From Phytopythium helicoides (taxonomy: Eukaryota; Oomycota; Peronosporomycetes; Pythiales; Pythiaceae), in NCBI GenBank assembly GCA_024867545.1, contig JANFNE010000011.1:248001-312000 (forward strand): DNA of 64,000 bases, read 5' to 3'. The translations under genes and the position numbers were made by a program. The notes under the pieces are model-generated. The model searched no databases. It was not told the DNA's origin and saw nothing but the letters and a program-made list of their open reading frames with translations. Shown in pieces: positions 12,307-22,618 of the stretch. Position 1 is the stretch's first letter; each line of letters opens with the position of its first letter.

Positions 12307-15240
12307 TTAGCCAATCCGCCGCAGCGCCTTGCTGCGCACCACTGGCGCCGGCGTGATCTGCGGGTACATGGCCGAGATGGCGCTCTTGATGCGCGGGTCG
12401 GTCTCCGGCGAGTCCTCGAGGATCTGCAGCAGGTTGTGGAAGTAGCTGAGCAGTGCTTGGTTGCGCGCTTTGGTCTGGTCGCTGCCCATGGCCGCGGTCT
12501 CCACCGCCAGCAGCACGTCCGCCACGGACAGAGGGCTCGCGTTATCCTGCGCCACGATGCGGTGCAGCGCCGGGAAGAGCGCGGCCAGCACGGCGCCCTT
12601 GCGGATCTCCATGATGACAGCGTCGAAGTCTACCAGGCCCCTTCCCAGGCAGCTGAAGTCCATGTTGGGCTCAGTGCAGTCCTCGTAGCCCTCCTCCTCG
12701 ATGAACTGCGGATACGCGCTTGGCGGGGGGAACAGCGCGTTGTTCTCGCCATCCGACTGGATCACGCGGGCGAGGACATTGAGAGCTCGAAGCTGCGTCT
12801 CGCGGGGCAAGTATGGGGCCTTGTATGGCGCCTCACCGGCTTTGTGGTGAGCGTGGGTCACGTTGGCGCCGCCCAGCATCGGGCCGACAATCGCGACCGA
12901 CCGATTGACTGATCTAAGCAACATGCTCTCACGACGCCACAGGACGTATGCCGGAGCGTCGTCCGGGATCTTGTCGAGGACCCACGTCGAGTTGCGAGTT
13001 TGCTCGACGAATACCAGGTGGTCCTCGGCGTAGTCAATTGGGTCTGCTGACAGATCGTACCGCTGGCTGTATGGATTCAGCATCATGTCCACAGATTCGT
13101 CGGTAAGGAACAGTGGCGCCGCCTGAGCAAGCGCTGAAAGCCCTGCACTCTTTTCACCGGGAATCTCATCGGGAACCACGGAGTAGCCGTACGCAATAGC
13201 TGCATAGTCATAAGAACCGATTGCCGTCGTGAAAAATTCGTGCGTCGCGACATCTGTGGCTGACAGGTCCGAGTAAATGTTGGCAGGAGTGTAGTCCATA
13301 ACGGATGATGTCACACCGTTCTTCTTGACGAATGCTGCATCGTTGAGCTGTTCGCGTGTGTACGCTGTTGATGCCGCAAAGTTGTGACGAAGACCCAGCG
13401 TGTGGCCAACTTCGTGCATGACGACATCGGTGAAGTGGTCTGCAACAATCGACTCTGGGACGTAGCCAGCAGAGTTTCCAGAGAGGAGTAACATTCCGAT
13501 CTTGAATCGGTCAATTTCATGTGAGTCGTCGTGTGCATATCCACACTGGAAATGCTGTCCGGGAGAACTCCGCAATGGTTTCGGTGTCGATGCTCGCTGC
13601 GAAGTGACTCGGTCTTTAACGATGTCATCGCTGGCTGCAGCACCATCCCGAGCATAATGAGTTTTACGCTGAGGGCCCTGCTCGGGCGGCGGGTTGACTG
13701 GCGAAAACACATCAAAGTCCGACATCGCCGCGTTGAAAAACCCGTACTCAAATATGATGTCGCTGTGGAGAATCTCGCCGGAGCGAGGGTCGTGCACATG
13801 TGGACCCAGCGCGTAAGTGGATCCCGAAATCATAACCGAGATACTGTTGTATCTCAAGTCTCCAAGCCTGTAGTCCTCTGGCCAGTCGGCATCGCCAGGC
13901 AAAACAGCTTTGATGGCGTCGACGAAGCCAAGGTTCTCGAATGCTGGCTGCCAGGCATTCACACCAGCTGCAAATGCCGCTCTCCAACGCTCGGGGACTG
14001 ACGGATCGATATAGTACTTGATTGGCTCCTTGACCGTTCCAGTCGCAGAATCAACCTCAAGGCGACGTCTCTTCACAATCTTCACGCGAGGGTTGTAGTT
14101 GTGGAACCCTTCGTTGTTGCCGCTAGCTTTGTCCGTCTCCGCCATACCATAGCGTGTGTATTGAATACTAAAGAAGCCAACACGATCATCGGCCACACGC
14201 TGGGGCATAATTTGCTCAGGAAGAAGTCCAATCGCATAATTCACCAGAATCACGCCGAACATTGTGGTTTCGTACTCAACTTGGAACATGGAGTTGCGAG
14301 GGTAACTCGCCGAAGCGCTTGCGATCGGAGTGTAGTCCGACGCAAGGGCTAAGATTGATGAGACATAGAATCCATTGCTGAAGAATGGATCCGACGGGAT
14401 AAAGTAGGATTCATCAGTCTCCATGTAGATAGGAACTTTCGCCACGTGCCCTGGCCACTGGCTATCCTCAAACATGGTGCGCAACTCATCAGATGCTTCA
14501 CCGAGCTGTCCATAAAGATAGTCTTGGACAAGTACGAGGAAGTTACTGCCGTCACTCGGGAGTTCAAAGTGGAAGACGTTGTCGGATGTCTCCAGCAAAA
14601 TCGAACCTCTCTCAAGGCCAACCACTTGCGGTGCTGAGTGTCGAGCAACTGTAGGATAGACAACGAATGATGCGTTCCACACCGTCTTGCTCAGCTCGAA
14701 GACGGAAGAGCCACCATCAATGCGTTGCTGAAGCTTCAGAAAGTCGGGTCCACTACTTTCGGTATCAGACGAATCCAAGTCGAGCTCGCTGATATCAAGC
14801 GTTGTCGATGACGCAACTGCTCCATCTGATCCAGTTCCGCCGTACGCTCTACCTCCTTCAAAGCTGCTTGCTTCAACAGAAGTAGTCTTCCCGGGGCTTG
14901 AGTTGACATAATACATCCGGGTGCACGCAACGCTGACACCAACAAGAGCCAGGGCGGACATGAGAACAGTCAGGATCTTCGAGCGCTTGCCTCGAACACT
15001 CGGCCCATTTATCCGACGAACGTGGGGTGTGACAACGGCTGTGATGTGTGGTGAGTTGCCCATTAAAATGCTCAAAGGTGGTGGTGCACCTGAGCGCTCA
15101 GATGGGGGCGTTCGAATGGTAGAGTCGGTGGCCATATCGCCCATTTGAATGGCGTGATCACCTTCTCCTAGTCTCTCCACATTGTCGAGGTCTTCTTCCT
15201 CTTCCATCCGGACGTGTGGTACTCCATTGAAATCCGCCAT
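12307..15240 (-). CDS. Membrane-anchored Met-zincin metalloprotease
   Basis: Intronless, 977 residues from ATG 15240. An acidic cytosolic head is followed by one hydrophobic segment (about residues 89-107) and no clear cleavage site, so a type II membrane protein with its catalytic part outside or in the lumen is likely. The zinc site is HEVGHTLGLRH (first His about residue 609), the HExxHxxGxxH of metzincins, and the Met-turn is SSVMDYTP about 55 residues later. The long region before the site and the lack of propeptide cysteine-switch or hemopexin repeats suit the Met-zincin (DUF4953/DUF5117) family common in bacteria rather than matrixins. Lack of introns amid intron-rich neighbours and bacterial-type homology suggest ancient transfer; that is inference. 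Substrate unknown. Confidence 0.85.
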   Translation of the reverse strand: MADFNGVPHVRMEEEEDLDNVERLGEGDHAIQMGDMATDSTIRTPPSERSGAPPPLSILMGNSPHITAVVTPHVRRINGPSVRGKRSKILTVLMSALALVGVSVACTRMYYVNSSPGKTTSVEASSFEGGRAYGGTGSDGAVASSTTLDISELDLDSSDTESSGPDFLKLQQRIDGGSSVFELSKTVWNASFVVYPTVARHSAPQVVGLERGSILLETSDNVFHFELPSDGSNFLVLVQDYLYGQLGEASDELRTMFEDSQWPGHVAKVPIYMETDESYFIPSDPFFSNGFYVSSILALASDYTPIASASASYPRNSMFQVEYETTMFGVILVNYAIGLLPEQIMPQRVADDRVGFFSIQYTRYGMAETDKASGNNEGFHNYNPRVKIVKRRRLEVDSATGTVKEPIKYYIDPSVPERWRAAFAAGVNAWQPAFENLGFVDAIKAVLPGDADWPEDYRLGDLRYNSISVMISGSTYALGPHVHDPRSGEILHSDIIFEYGFFNAAMSDFDVFSPVNPPPEQGPQRKTHYARDGAAASDDIVKDRVTSQRASTPKPLRSSPGQHFQCGYAHDDSHEIDRFKIGMLLLSGNSAGYVPESIVADHFTDVVMHEVGHTLGLRHNFAASTAYTREQLNDAAFVKKNGVTSSVMDYTPANIYSDLSATDVATHEFFTTAIGSYDYAAIAYGYSVVPDEIPGEKSAGLSALAQAAPLFLTDESVDMMLNPYSQRYDLSADPIDYAEDHLVFVEQTRNSTWVLDKIPDDAPAYVLWRRESMLLRSVNRSVAIVGPMLGGANVTHAHHKAGEAPYKAPYLPRETQLRALNVLARVIQSDGENNALFPPPSAYPQFIEEEGYEDCTEPNMDFSCLGRGLVDFDAVIMEIRKGAVLAALFPALHRIVAQDNASPLSVADVLLAVETAAMGSDQTKARNQALLSYFHNLLQILEDSPETDPRIKSAISAMYPQITPAPVVRSKALRRIG

Positions 15241-15543
15241 GTTGATCAAGCAAGGAAGCGAAGATCAGAGAACTTGGCTGCCTCTTGCGAGATGAAGGCA
15301 CCAGTATCGCTGGAAGTGGGGAGTAGCTCGCAGATCGCGAGATGATGCTTATGATACCAGGCTCGCAGAAGCTGTCACATGCCTTCTCGAGCTCGTTTCG
15401 GAACCGATCCATTCCAAGACATGCAGGAAGATCGGAGGGGAAACCAGTTGCACCCAACGCGAACGAAACGGATGGGATGATGCACGCCACCTTCAGAACC
15501 ACGCAGCTCACCGATGGTTTCACCTTGCATCTCCATTGCTAAT
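15241..15543. other. Gap between PSTK stop and metalloprotease start
   Basis: These 303 bases probably hold the 3' end of PSTK and the promoter and leader of the metalloprotease, both on the minus strand. The short ORFs crossing it show no recognisable protein. I see no repeat or RNA gene. Confidence 0.4.
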
Positions 15544-16835
15544 TTAGATTTGGGGCATGTGGTTGACGTACTCAGAACGGAGGAGCGCAACGACCTGGCC
15601 AACTTGACTCTGAACCGACTCGTCGCCAGTGCTGCCGAGCAGTTGTGCTGAATGTGCAACGTGTTGAAGTAGCCGTTTCAGGTGGTCGTTAGTGGCGCCG
15701 CTTGCAGTGCCATTGGAGTCACATGTAGGACTCTTGTCACTGCCTTCAACGATGCGAGAAGACGCCTGAAACGTCTTGAGCTCGCTTAGAACTAGCTTGC
15801 GGTACGCATTCAGGCGCTTGGCAGCTTCTTGCTTCGAACGAGCGGTGCTCACGGCTTTCAACTCGTTCGAGATCCACTTTCGTAGCTCAAGGTCGACGAG
15901 ATGAATAACATCAGTGAATGCCCTTGCTTTATCGTGGCGCTGCAATGCACAATCACCACCAAAACCATCAGATAACAGACATTTGAAATACACGAGAAAA
16001 ATTGAATGGTTTACCTTTTGCTCGTTTAGTTGCTGGATTCGTGCACGCTCCTCACGCTGGGTCTTCAACAACAAAGGCGCTCTTTTCGTCAGATCTTCAA
16101 AAGCAACTTGGACAGCTTGATTGACCGTTTGATCATTCTGAGGTAGTCTACTCTCTGACAGAGTGTAAGTGTTTGTCTCCCATGACGCACGACTTGGATC
16201 GGGTGGTTCGAAATTTGTAACCATCCGCTCAAATACGTCTGCCGGTACATATTCTCCTCGAGTGCAATCCGTGATATCGCGGCGACTGGCGTTGCGCTCT
16301 CGACAAACGTCTACCGGTGTATTCAAATGCAGAATGCCAAATCCAGCGCCAGCTGCCGAAACATTCTTGTTAGCATGTTTGGCAGCTCGCCTCCGTTAGA
16401 GAAATATTCTGTCATCTTACCTTCAGTCGCGAGCTGAGCGTAGCGCTTCCGCTGACTTCGGTAAGGGAAGTTATCGTCAACAAGAAGAACCGACCGTTTG
16501 CCGTCACTGGCGTCTCCTTTCTGAGCTAGGTAGCAGCGAATGCGCTCAATCATCCCGGCTTGACACGCCTTCCACACCTCCGGATCGAACTCTGTGGCTT
16601 CGTCTCCCCCTCTCCACTCTCGAAAGAGGTCATCGAACACGACACTCTGGTACAAAAGATCTCCGCGCTCGTCGTTCGCTACGAGCCTCGCCACTAACGA
16701 CGACTTGCCGGCGCCAGGAAGTCCACACACGAGCACGAGTATAGGCTCCATCAGGAGCCCTCGCGAGCGTTTTCGACCAGTCAAATCGCACTCTGAGGCT
16801 CGCACAGCTACGGTGGAGAGCTTACGCTGCATCAC
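15544..16835 (-). CDS. PSTK: L-seryl-tRNA(Sec) kinase
   Basis: PSTK phosphorylates Ser-tRNA(Sec), the intermediate that SepSecS turns into selenocysteinyl-tRNA. The first exon has a P-loop (VCGLPGAGKSS), the family VVFDDLF and LLVDDNFPYRSQR segments; a 66-nt intron (about 16421-16356, branch ATGCTAAC) leads to GFGILHLNTPVDVCRERN and then a FEPPDPSRASWETNTYTL segment, all in PSTK order. A second intron lies near 16015-15935. The C-terminal half is helical. Start: ATG 16832-16835 overlaps the upstream gene by about 14 bp, while the in-frame ATG at 16751 (MEPILVLVCG) begins right at the kinase fold and avoids the overlap. Presence implies a selenocysteine pathway in the organism. Confidence 0.88.
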
Positions 16836-17286
16836 GCTCGCTTGCCGTCCGCGGTTTCTTGGGGGTCGAGTCGATCGCGAGGCGCCGGCGACGTCTTGGC
16901 TCTGCGTGGCTTGTGGGCTTTAGCTCCAAGGCTGATGGCGCTGTTGCAAACTCAGTCGGCTGCTGGTCGCGCTTGCGTTCATGTCTGTTGCGTTGCACCT
17001 GCTTGGGCTCCGAATCATCGACCTGGAGGCTTCTCGAGCGCCTTCTCCCGCCCTCCGCATGTTTCGGTCGCCGACTCGAGCGAAGGCGCAGCGTGAGAGT
17101 GTCGACTCGAGCCTGCAGCCTGTCCAACACTCTCTGTTGAGCGCGATGGCGCTGCCATCGACGCCACTCGCGCGGCACGTCGACCGTCACCAGGTCCACC
17201 ACAGATGGGAGTAGGTGGACGACGAGATCGTGCAGCAGACACACGATACCTAGCAGAGCCAGGAGCTCGATCACTAGAGCCGCCAT
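16822..17286 (-). CDS. Small protein with N-terminal membrane helix and basic tail
   Basis: A 154-residue single-exon ORF on the same strand as PSTK. Residues 2-32 are strongly hydrophobic (ALVIELLALLGIVCLLH), followed by a helix rich in Arg and Gln that could form a coiled coil (RVLDRLQARVDTLTLRLR), then an Arg/Lys-rich disordered tail ending KKPRTASERDAA. I recognise no family. A signal-anchored protein with a basic cytosolic tail is the plain reading. A CCAAT box at 17341-17345 sits 55 bp upstream. Its stop nearly abuts or overlaps PSTK; a splice into PSTK was considered but the phases do not match. Confidence 0.5.
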   Translation of the reverse strand: MAALVIELLALLGIVCLLHDLVVHLLPSVVDLVTVDVPREWRRWQRHRAQQRVLDRLQARVDTLTLRLRSSRRPKHAEGGRRRSRSLQVDDSEPKQVQRNRHERKRDQQPTEFATAPSALELKPTSHAEPRRRRRLAIDSTPKKPRTASERDAA

Positions 17287-17409
17287 CTCGCTTCAACCGA
17301 CCGTCGGTTGTTTTATTACGGGAGGCAAGCGTTCTAACAACCAATCAGAGCGGTTTGAGGGATTGAAGTGGAATTACTGGTAGGTAGTTGTACGACGGGC
17401 AGCTCTAGC

Positions 17410-20400
17410 TCACGGCGTTGCTGTCACGTCTTGGTGGTATCCGCCCTGGAAGGTAGGCGGTAGGTCGATGCTAGCTCCGAGCGCGAGCAGCAACGCTTCG
17501 AGACGAGGCACGATCTCCGTAAAGGCCGGTCGCTCCTCCGGTGTCGAGTTCCAGCAGTCCTTCATGAGCTGCACATACTCCACGTCGGCGGTTTCGGGGA
17601 TCGGTGGTCGGATGCCTCGATTAATGGTCTGATTGTAGAACTTGATAGGCGCCATGCCGATAAAAGGGTTCTGCAAACCATCGGCAATCATCTCCCACAT
17701 GACAATCGCGAAGCTCCAGTTGTCGGCCTTGAATGTGTAGCCTAGGTCCTCGTCGAGCAACACCTCGGGAGCAACCCTGAGGAAAGCACCGAAAGTCAGT
17801 GTCGAGTCTGAAACAAAAGTTGTTGCAACAAGCAAACGTCATGAGACATACCACCCCGTTGTCCCGCACTGCGTGAAAGCCGTGTCTGAGTCAAGCACCT
17901 TGCTGATGCCAAAATCTGCGACCTTTACTCGCCAGTCATCGTCAACGAGGAAATTGTGCGACTGTATAAACAAGCAAAGCATGGGGTGAGAAGGCGAATC
18001 GTCAACATTGGGGAACAATTTGTCTGGGGCTACCTTGATGTCGCGGTGAATAATGCGCTTCGAGTGGAGGTACTGGATTCCTCGTGCAGCATCCAGCATC
18101 ATCCGGATCTTGAACTGAACAGACAAAACCGAATTGTTAGATTTATTGGAGCCTGCAGAGTGCATGACATATTTGAAGTTCGTACCTTCCAAGGGATGGT
18201 TTCAAAGTTGTTGCTGTGGATAACTTCGTACAAACTGAGAAGTGGAGCACAAGGTCAGTCAGACCGATAATGAACGCGCTTCCGTCAAATATGCACACAC
18301 CTCTTGCGAGAGCAGTACTCGGTTAGGATCATTAGTTTCGGGTTGGTACAGGCGCCGATAAATAAAACAATATTCGGGTGCTTGAGTTTCCGCAGCAACG
18401 CGACCTCCCCAGTGTAGTCAGTCAGGATCTTGTCTGTCAGGCGAACGTAGCGGAATGACTTGACAGCAACCTCTGCGGCACCATTCCGGTGCATCCAGAG
18501 ACCGCGGTACACAGTCGCAGCCTTGCCGCATCCCAACTCGTTTTCTTTTCCGCCGAGAATATGAATACTTTCGTAGGGGATTTCCAAGTATTCGTTCTGC
18601 GACTCCAGTACTCGCGCCTGCTCCTCCAGTGTCGACACGTCTTCTTGAGCCAACTCGTCCGTGATTGTTAGGCTTATTGATCGCGCCGAGTCGGTTCGAT
18701 GCACGACTCGTGGTGTATTCGGAGCAGATGTGCTTGCCTCGCGCTGCTTCGCATGCTCCACCGCGGCCTCTGCAACTCCAGCGAGCCGAGGAGGAGCGGA
18801 AGTAAAGTCTCGAGATGCCTTTCGCTGAATCAGATAGTTCGTGACCGACAAGATTTTCGCCAATTCAGCTTCGCGTGCCTCCACACCACGCTGAACCTCG
18901 TGTCTTCGCTCGGCCGACAGACTGACAACTGCTGATCCGGAGTTGATCTGAATAACAGTACATTGTTGAAGCGAAAGTTAGATTCTGGATCCAACAAACC
19001 AATACATCCGAAAAATCAGCTTTACCTGCTCGTAAAGCTTTGCCAACACAGAATTTTCGCCATTGTCCGTATCATCAACATGAATCTTGTCACCGTGCGC
19101 AAGGCCGATATCTTTCCTGATACCAGCCGCGTCGTCCTCCAGCATGACTGCGGTCGCCAACTGCTGGGTATCTGTCGCATGCAGTGGTCAGCACCAGATT
19201 GAACAAAGCGAAGGATGAAAGAGAAAGAGACAACACACCCTTCTCAAACTGTTCCATCTGCCGAATCCACACGATTCGCTGGCGGGCTTCAGGAATACCA
19301 ATATGCGAGGTGATCTCCTTCCGCAGCACGGCAACCGTGGCATCGAAAGGGACCTCCAAACAAACTGCAGGCTGCGCATCGCCTGAAGCTTGAATGCAAA
19401 CCTATTAACAAAAAGTGAGTGTGAGCGTTCTGACCTCCACAAATTCTGATGTTTAGTGCAAACATACCACTCGGAGTAGCATGCAGTCATTATCGACAGC
19501 ACGCCGAACACGATCTCTGATGGATTCTTCAGAGATTTCCGACAGGCTGCTAGCAAAGAAGTGGACCTACACACCAATTAGTTTCAAAGTTAGTACACTT
19601 CGTTGCATAAGTTGTTCGTAAATGCCACGCACATGATGCGGGAAGACCCGGTAAATGTCGCTTCCATGCACGTGCGCAGTGATCGCTCGTTGAAGCTTTG
19701 AGCTTGATGAGCTCAGCACCTCTCGCGGCGTTGAATCACCGGATGAAGACCCAAACCACATATCCACCTCATCATCCGACGTGAAACCATTCGTCTCGGT
19801 CTCATCGCCTTGCCAGGTGACCAGCACGTACTTGGACACAATTCGGTCCGTCCCACGATGTAGCGGTACATCTACCCGCAAATAAATGTACATGGTGCAT
19901 CCATCTTTCAACGCCGAATTGATCCCTCCGATCCCCTTCAGAGCGTACAATCCATTCTGAATCATTTTCAAAGTCAGTCTTGCCACACCAGTTGGCACTA
20001 TCTCTGCATCAACACGCCTTACCATTCCCTTCTCAACGACCACCATGCGCTGCGTGGCGACGTCCGAGTTATCGTAACCGCACACAACCCAGTTGAATGG
20101 TGATGAGTCGGATCGCACGTCCCGCACGGTCTCAGTGACCTCCGGCGCAAACTCGATCTCGTTGGTAATGAGCCGCCGCGACGAGCTGCGCGGACGCCGA
20201 CGCGGAGTCTGCAGAAAAATCGTGCCGTCCCTGCAAGCATTCGACAATGGAAATGACCGTGAGCCCGACCTGACGACTCTTCAGCTTGCCGTGTCGATGC
20301 GTCCACCAAGTGCAACTTACACGAGCTCGTCCGGGCTAGTCAGCGTAACATGCGCGACTGCACCTAGATGTTTCTAGCGAGTGCATGAAAAGAATGTTAG

Positions 20401-21125
20401 CAAAGCGTTCTCGCAACAGGTGCTAACGAACGCTCTACGCACCCGAATGACATGATTGAACTCGGCGTACTTGGTGCGCAGATAGATGGGAATGTTGCGG
20501 CCCTTCCAGCAAAACGAGAGCACGTTGGACGGCGCTGATTCCTCATTGTAGGTGTCGACGCTCGTGAGTCCGTAGCAGAGCGCCGTGGGCGAAAAGAGCT
20601 CCGAGGGCCACTGCGAGCGATCCGAAATGGAGCCGTTACCCGACGCGATCACCTTGAGCGCGTTGCGCTTCTCTCTCGGATCCTGCAGCGTCCACCACCG
20701 CGGTTAGAACCACCTTGAGTAGGTCGCCGCTCCGCACAAAAGCTCGCACCGCAAACGCCAGTATGGCCCACGAGGGCGAGTTCTTGGTCTTGATGTCGTG
20801 CAGCACGCCGTCGACCTGGCTGAAGTACAGGTCCTGCGCCTTGACCGTGCGCACGAACGTGTGGTTCTTGGTGGGCGTGTCCATCATGGCGGCCGCGTTG
20901 AGCCCAAGCGCCAAAGACCGCGGCACTCTGCAAGATCCCGTCGCGACCGCACGACGGCCGCACGTCGAGGCGCCACGAGCGGTCAGAGCGCGGCTACAGC
21001 GAGCGTAACCGCAGCCAGACGGCGCGCGGGTACGTGGAGGACACGCGCACGCACCTGGGCGAAGCGCTGGGGCGTCGGAACTCGCCGGGCGGCACGTACA
21101 GCGGCGCCCTTAGGCCGCTAAGCAT
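17410..21125 (-). CDS. TKL protein kinase with two coactosin-like ADF-H domains and a Ubl fold
   Basis: Predicted 945 residues from 13 exons. ADF-H 1 (about residues 57-190) opens with DGVLHDIKTKNSPSWAILAF and has FCWKGRNIP. ADF-H 2 (about 205-425) opens with VRDVRSDSSPFNWVVCGYD and has VLVTWQGDETE and FFASSLSEISEESIRDRVR, the strand and C-terminal helix order of coactosin. About 424-525 looks ubiquitin-like (VPFDATVAVLRKEI, then ARQRIVWIRQMEQF, ending HGDKIHVDD). A coiled, Ser-rich linker precedes a kinase (about 655-925) with ELGCGKAATVYRG, AVKSF, HRDIKSHN, DFGISK and APEV, TKL type. Exons: 21125-21055, 20927-20714, 20682-20443, 20373-20321, 20230-19633, 19566-19468, 19401-19239, 19171-19026, 18947-18301, 18234-18186, 18114-18034, 17961-17852 and 17776-17410. 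One intron is only 31 nt. CCAAT boxes at 21223 and 21264. Actin-linked signalling is inferred. Confidence 0.85.
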
Positions 21126-21643
21126 GCGCACGGCCGAAGGCTTTCCCGATGATAGTGACCCGGCTGCAGCCCAAGGGGGTGCCCCGAGGGTACAGCGCGG
21201 TACGGGCAGGCCACGCGGGGCGATTGGCTGTAATCGCGCGCAATATGCGAAACGCAACAGGTGATTGGACGAAATGGGCGACAACCCGACAGCCGGCCGG
21301 ATATCGCATTTGTAGGTACGCGAGATGACAGCGGCGCGGGTTACTTCGTCATGCTTCCGGCGCCCTGATTCTCGACGCATATCACCTCAGTTCCGGCATC
21401 CTTCTCCACGAGTTGTTGCGCCGTGCATTCTCCATCGAGCGCCGGCTGATGGAGCGGCGTCTAGTGACCGACTCGGAGGCCCAGCAGCAGAAGAAACAGC
21501 AAGCTCAACCCGAAAATATCGACGCCAGCAACAACGACTGCGGTATGGTACACAACGCGCTATGTGGATTGCAATACGATGCGAGCCTGCTCGAGGCAGC
21601 AAACAAACGACGACCGACCGACCGACCGGAGCGCGAGAGACGT
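21126..21643. other. Upstream region of the TKL kinase and 3' side of UBL5
   Basis: The right part of a GC-rich block continues here. ATTGG boxes at 21223-21227 and 21264-21268 lie 100-140 bp upstream of the kinase start and are likely its promoter. On the plus strand, about 21338-21541 is open and reads protein-like (ALILDAYHLSSGILLHELL then RRAFSIERRLMERRLV and a Gln-rich run), beginning after a possible AG acceptor, but has no convincing start or partner exon. I leave it as an unproven segment. Confidence 0.3.
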
Positions 21644-21865
21644 CTAGGTATAGTAGAGCTCGAGCCCCATGCCGTCGTGGATCTCGTAGTCCTCGAGCGT
21701 GATGTGGTCCTTGTAGATGGTGTACCACTTCTGGATGCGGATCTTCTCGGGCCGAGTGCCCACCTGCGCCGCCACGAGCTTCTTCAGGTCGCCCACCGTG
21801 TCGTCCTCGTTGCACTTGACGCGGATCTTCTTGCCCAGGCGGTCGTTCAGCACCACTTCGATCAT
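21644..21865 (-). CDS. UBL5: Ubiquitin-like protein 5 (Hub1)
   Basis: Single exon of 73 residues, the exact length of Hub1/UBL5. It starts [18 protein letters not shown] and ends [10 protein letters not shown]. The tail has the family's double Tyr plus one residue instead of ubiquitin's Gly-Gly, so it is not conjugated. UBL5 binds Snu66 and tunes splice-site use in the spliceosome, relevant in a genome so rich in short introns. The longer ORF reaching 22051 has no conserved part before Met 21865. Head to head with Sgf11. Confidence 0.95.
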   Translation of the reverse strand: MIEVVLNDRLGKKIRVKCNEDDTVGDLKKLVAAQVGTRPEKIRIQKWYTIYKDHITLEDYEIHDGMGLELYYT

Positions 21866-22007
21866 CCCGCCGCTCGTCCGCTCGCCTCCTCCGTTGCTTT
21901 TTCTGACCTGTCCTCGACGAAGTTCCCCTACTTGATAAGGGTGTGGGCCACACGAACATGCAGTTTGGTTGCCCTTGCATGACATTTTCGAGAAAGGACG
22001 GGCGGGC
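21866..22007. promoter_or_regulatory. 142-bp bidirectional promoter of UBL5 and SGF11
   Basis: Only 142 bp separate the divergent start codons of a spliceosomal and a chromatin gene, so both must share control DNA. No CCAAT box is obvious here. Existence as a promoter follows from the geometry; no motif was proven. Confidence 0.5.
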
Positions 22008-22560
22008 ATGAGTGTCGAGGAGCGCGTGCTGAGCTTCCTGCTGGACGACATCGCGCTCGACCTGTGCTTCGAGGTGCGCCACGACGCGGATGTGCACTCT
22101 TTCGGCTGTGAGATGAGCCAGCGCTCGCTCTCTAACTCGCTCTGGACGCCTCGCTATCGCCGAAAGATCCACCAGCAGATCTCGACGGTCGGCATGAGCC
22201 TCGAGGAGCTGCACGAGGTCGAGCCGATCCCCGCTCGCAGAGGTTTGACGCTCTGATGTTGTGTTTTTTGTTTTTTTTTGTTTTTGAATGTCGAGTTGAT
22301 GTGTGCACGCCTGATCACCAGCAGAGACGCCAACTGAGCGGCCGAATGTACCAGCGAGCGAGCACAGCCTCTCGGTCAGCTGCTGCCGCTGCGCGCGCCA
22401 GGTGCACGCCTCGCGATACACGGCGCATCTTGAGAAGTGCATGTCTGGGTCTCGACGCAAAGTTTCTGGTGCGGAACGCCACGCGCTTGCAGTGCAAAAC
22501 GAGCGGCGCCAGCTCGAAGCGCTCGGTCGCCCGCCGCTGCCTAGCTCCAGGTTATCCTAG
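22008..22560 (+). CDS. SGF11: SAGA-associated factor 11 (ATXN7L3-like)
   Basis: Sgf11 is part of the SAGA deubiquitinase module that removes ubiquitin from H2B; its finger helps dock the module on the nucleosome. Exon 1 (22008-22242) encodes an N-terminal helix with [15 protein letters not shown], like the segment of ATXN7L3/Sgf11 that packs on the module. Exon 2 (from 22322 or 22325 to 22560) has the Sgf11 zinc finger: [20 protein letters not shown] followed by a basic stretch. Predicted 156-157 residues. The 3' splice site is a NAGNAG pair (CCAGCAG at 22318-22324), allowing one-Ala variation. A T-rich tract, interrupted by G, lies near 22260 in the intron. Confidence 0.85.
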
Positions 22561-22618
22561 CATTCAGTCAGTCGACTCGCGAATTTATCCACAGTACGCA
22601 GTGTATTATCAGCACGCC

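Noticed and set aside
21387..22460. 357-residue minus ORF
   Set aside because: Runs through UBL5 in a wrong frame and antisense to SGF11.
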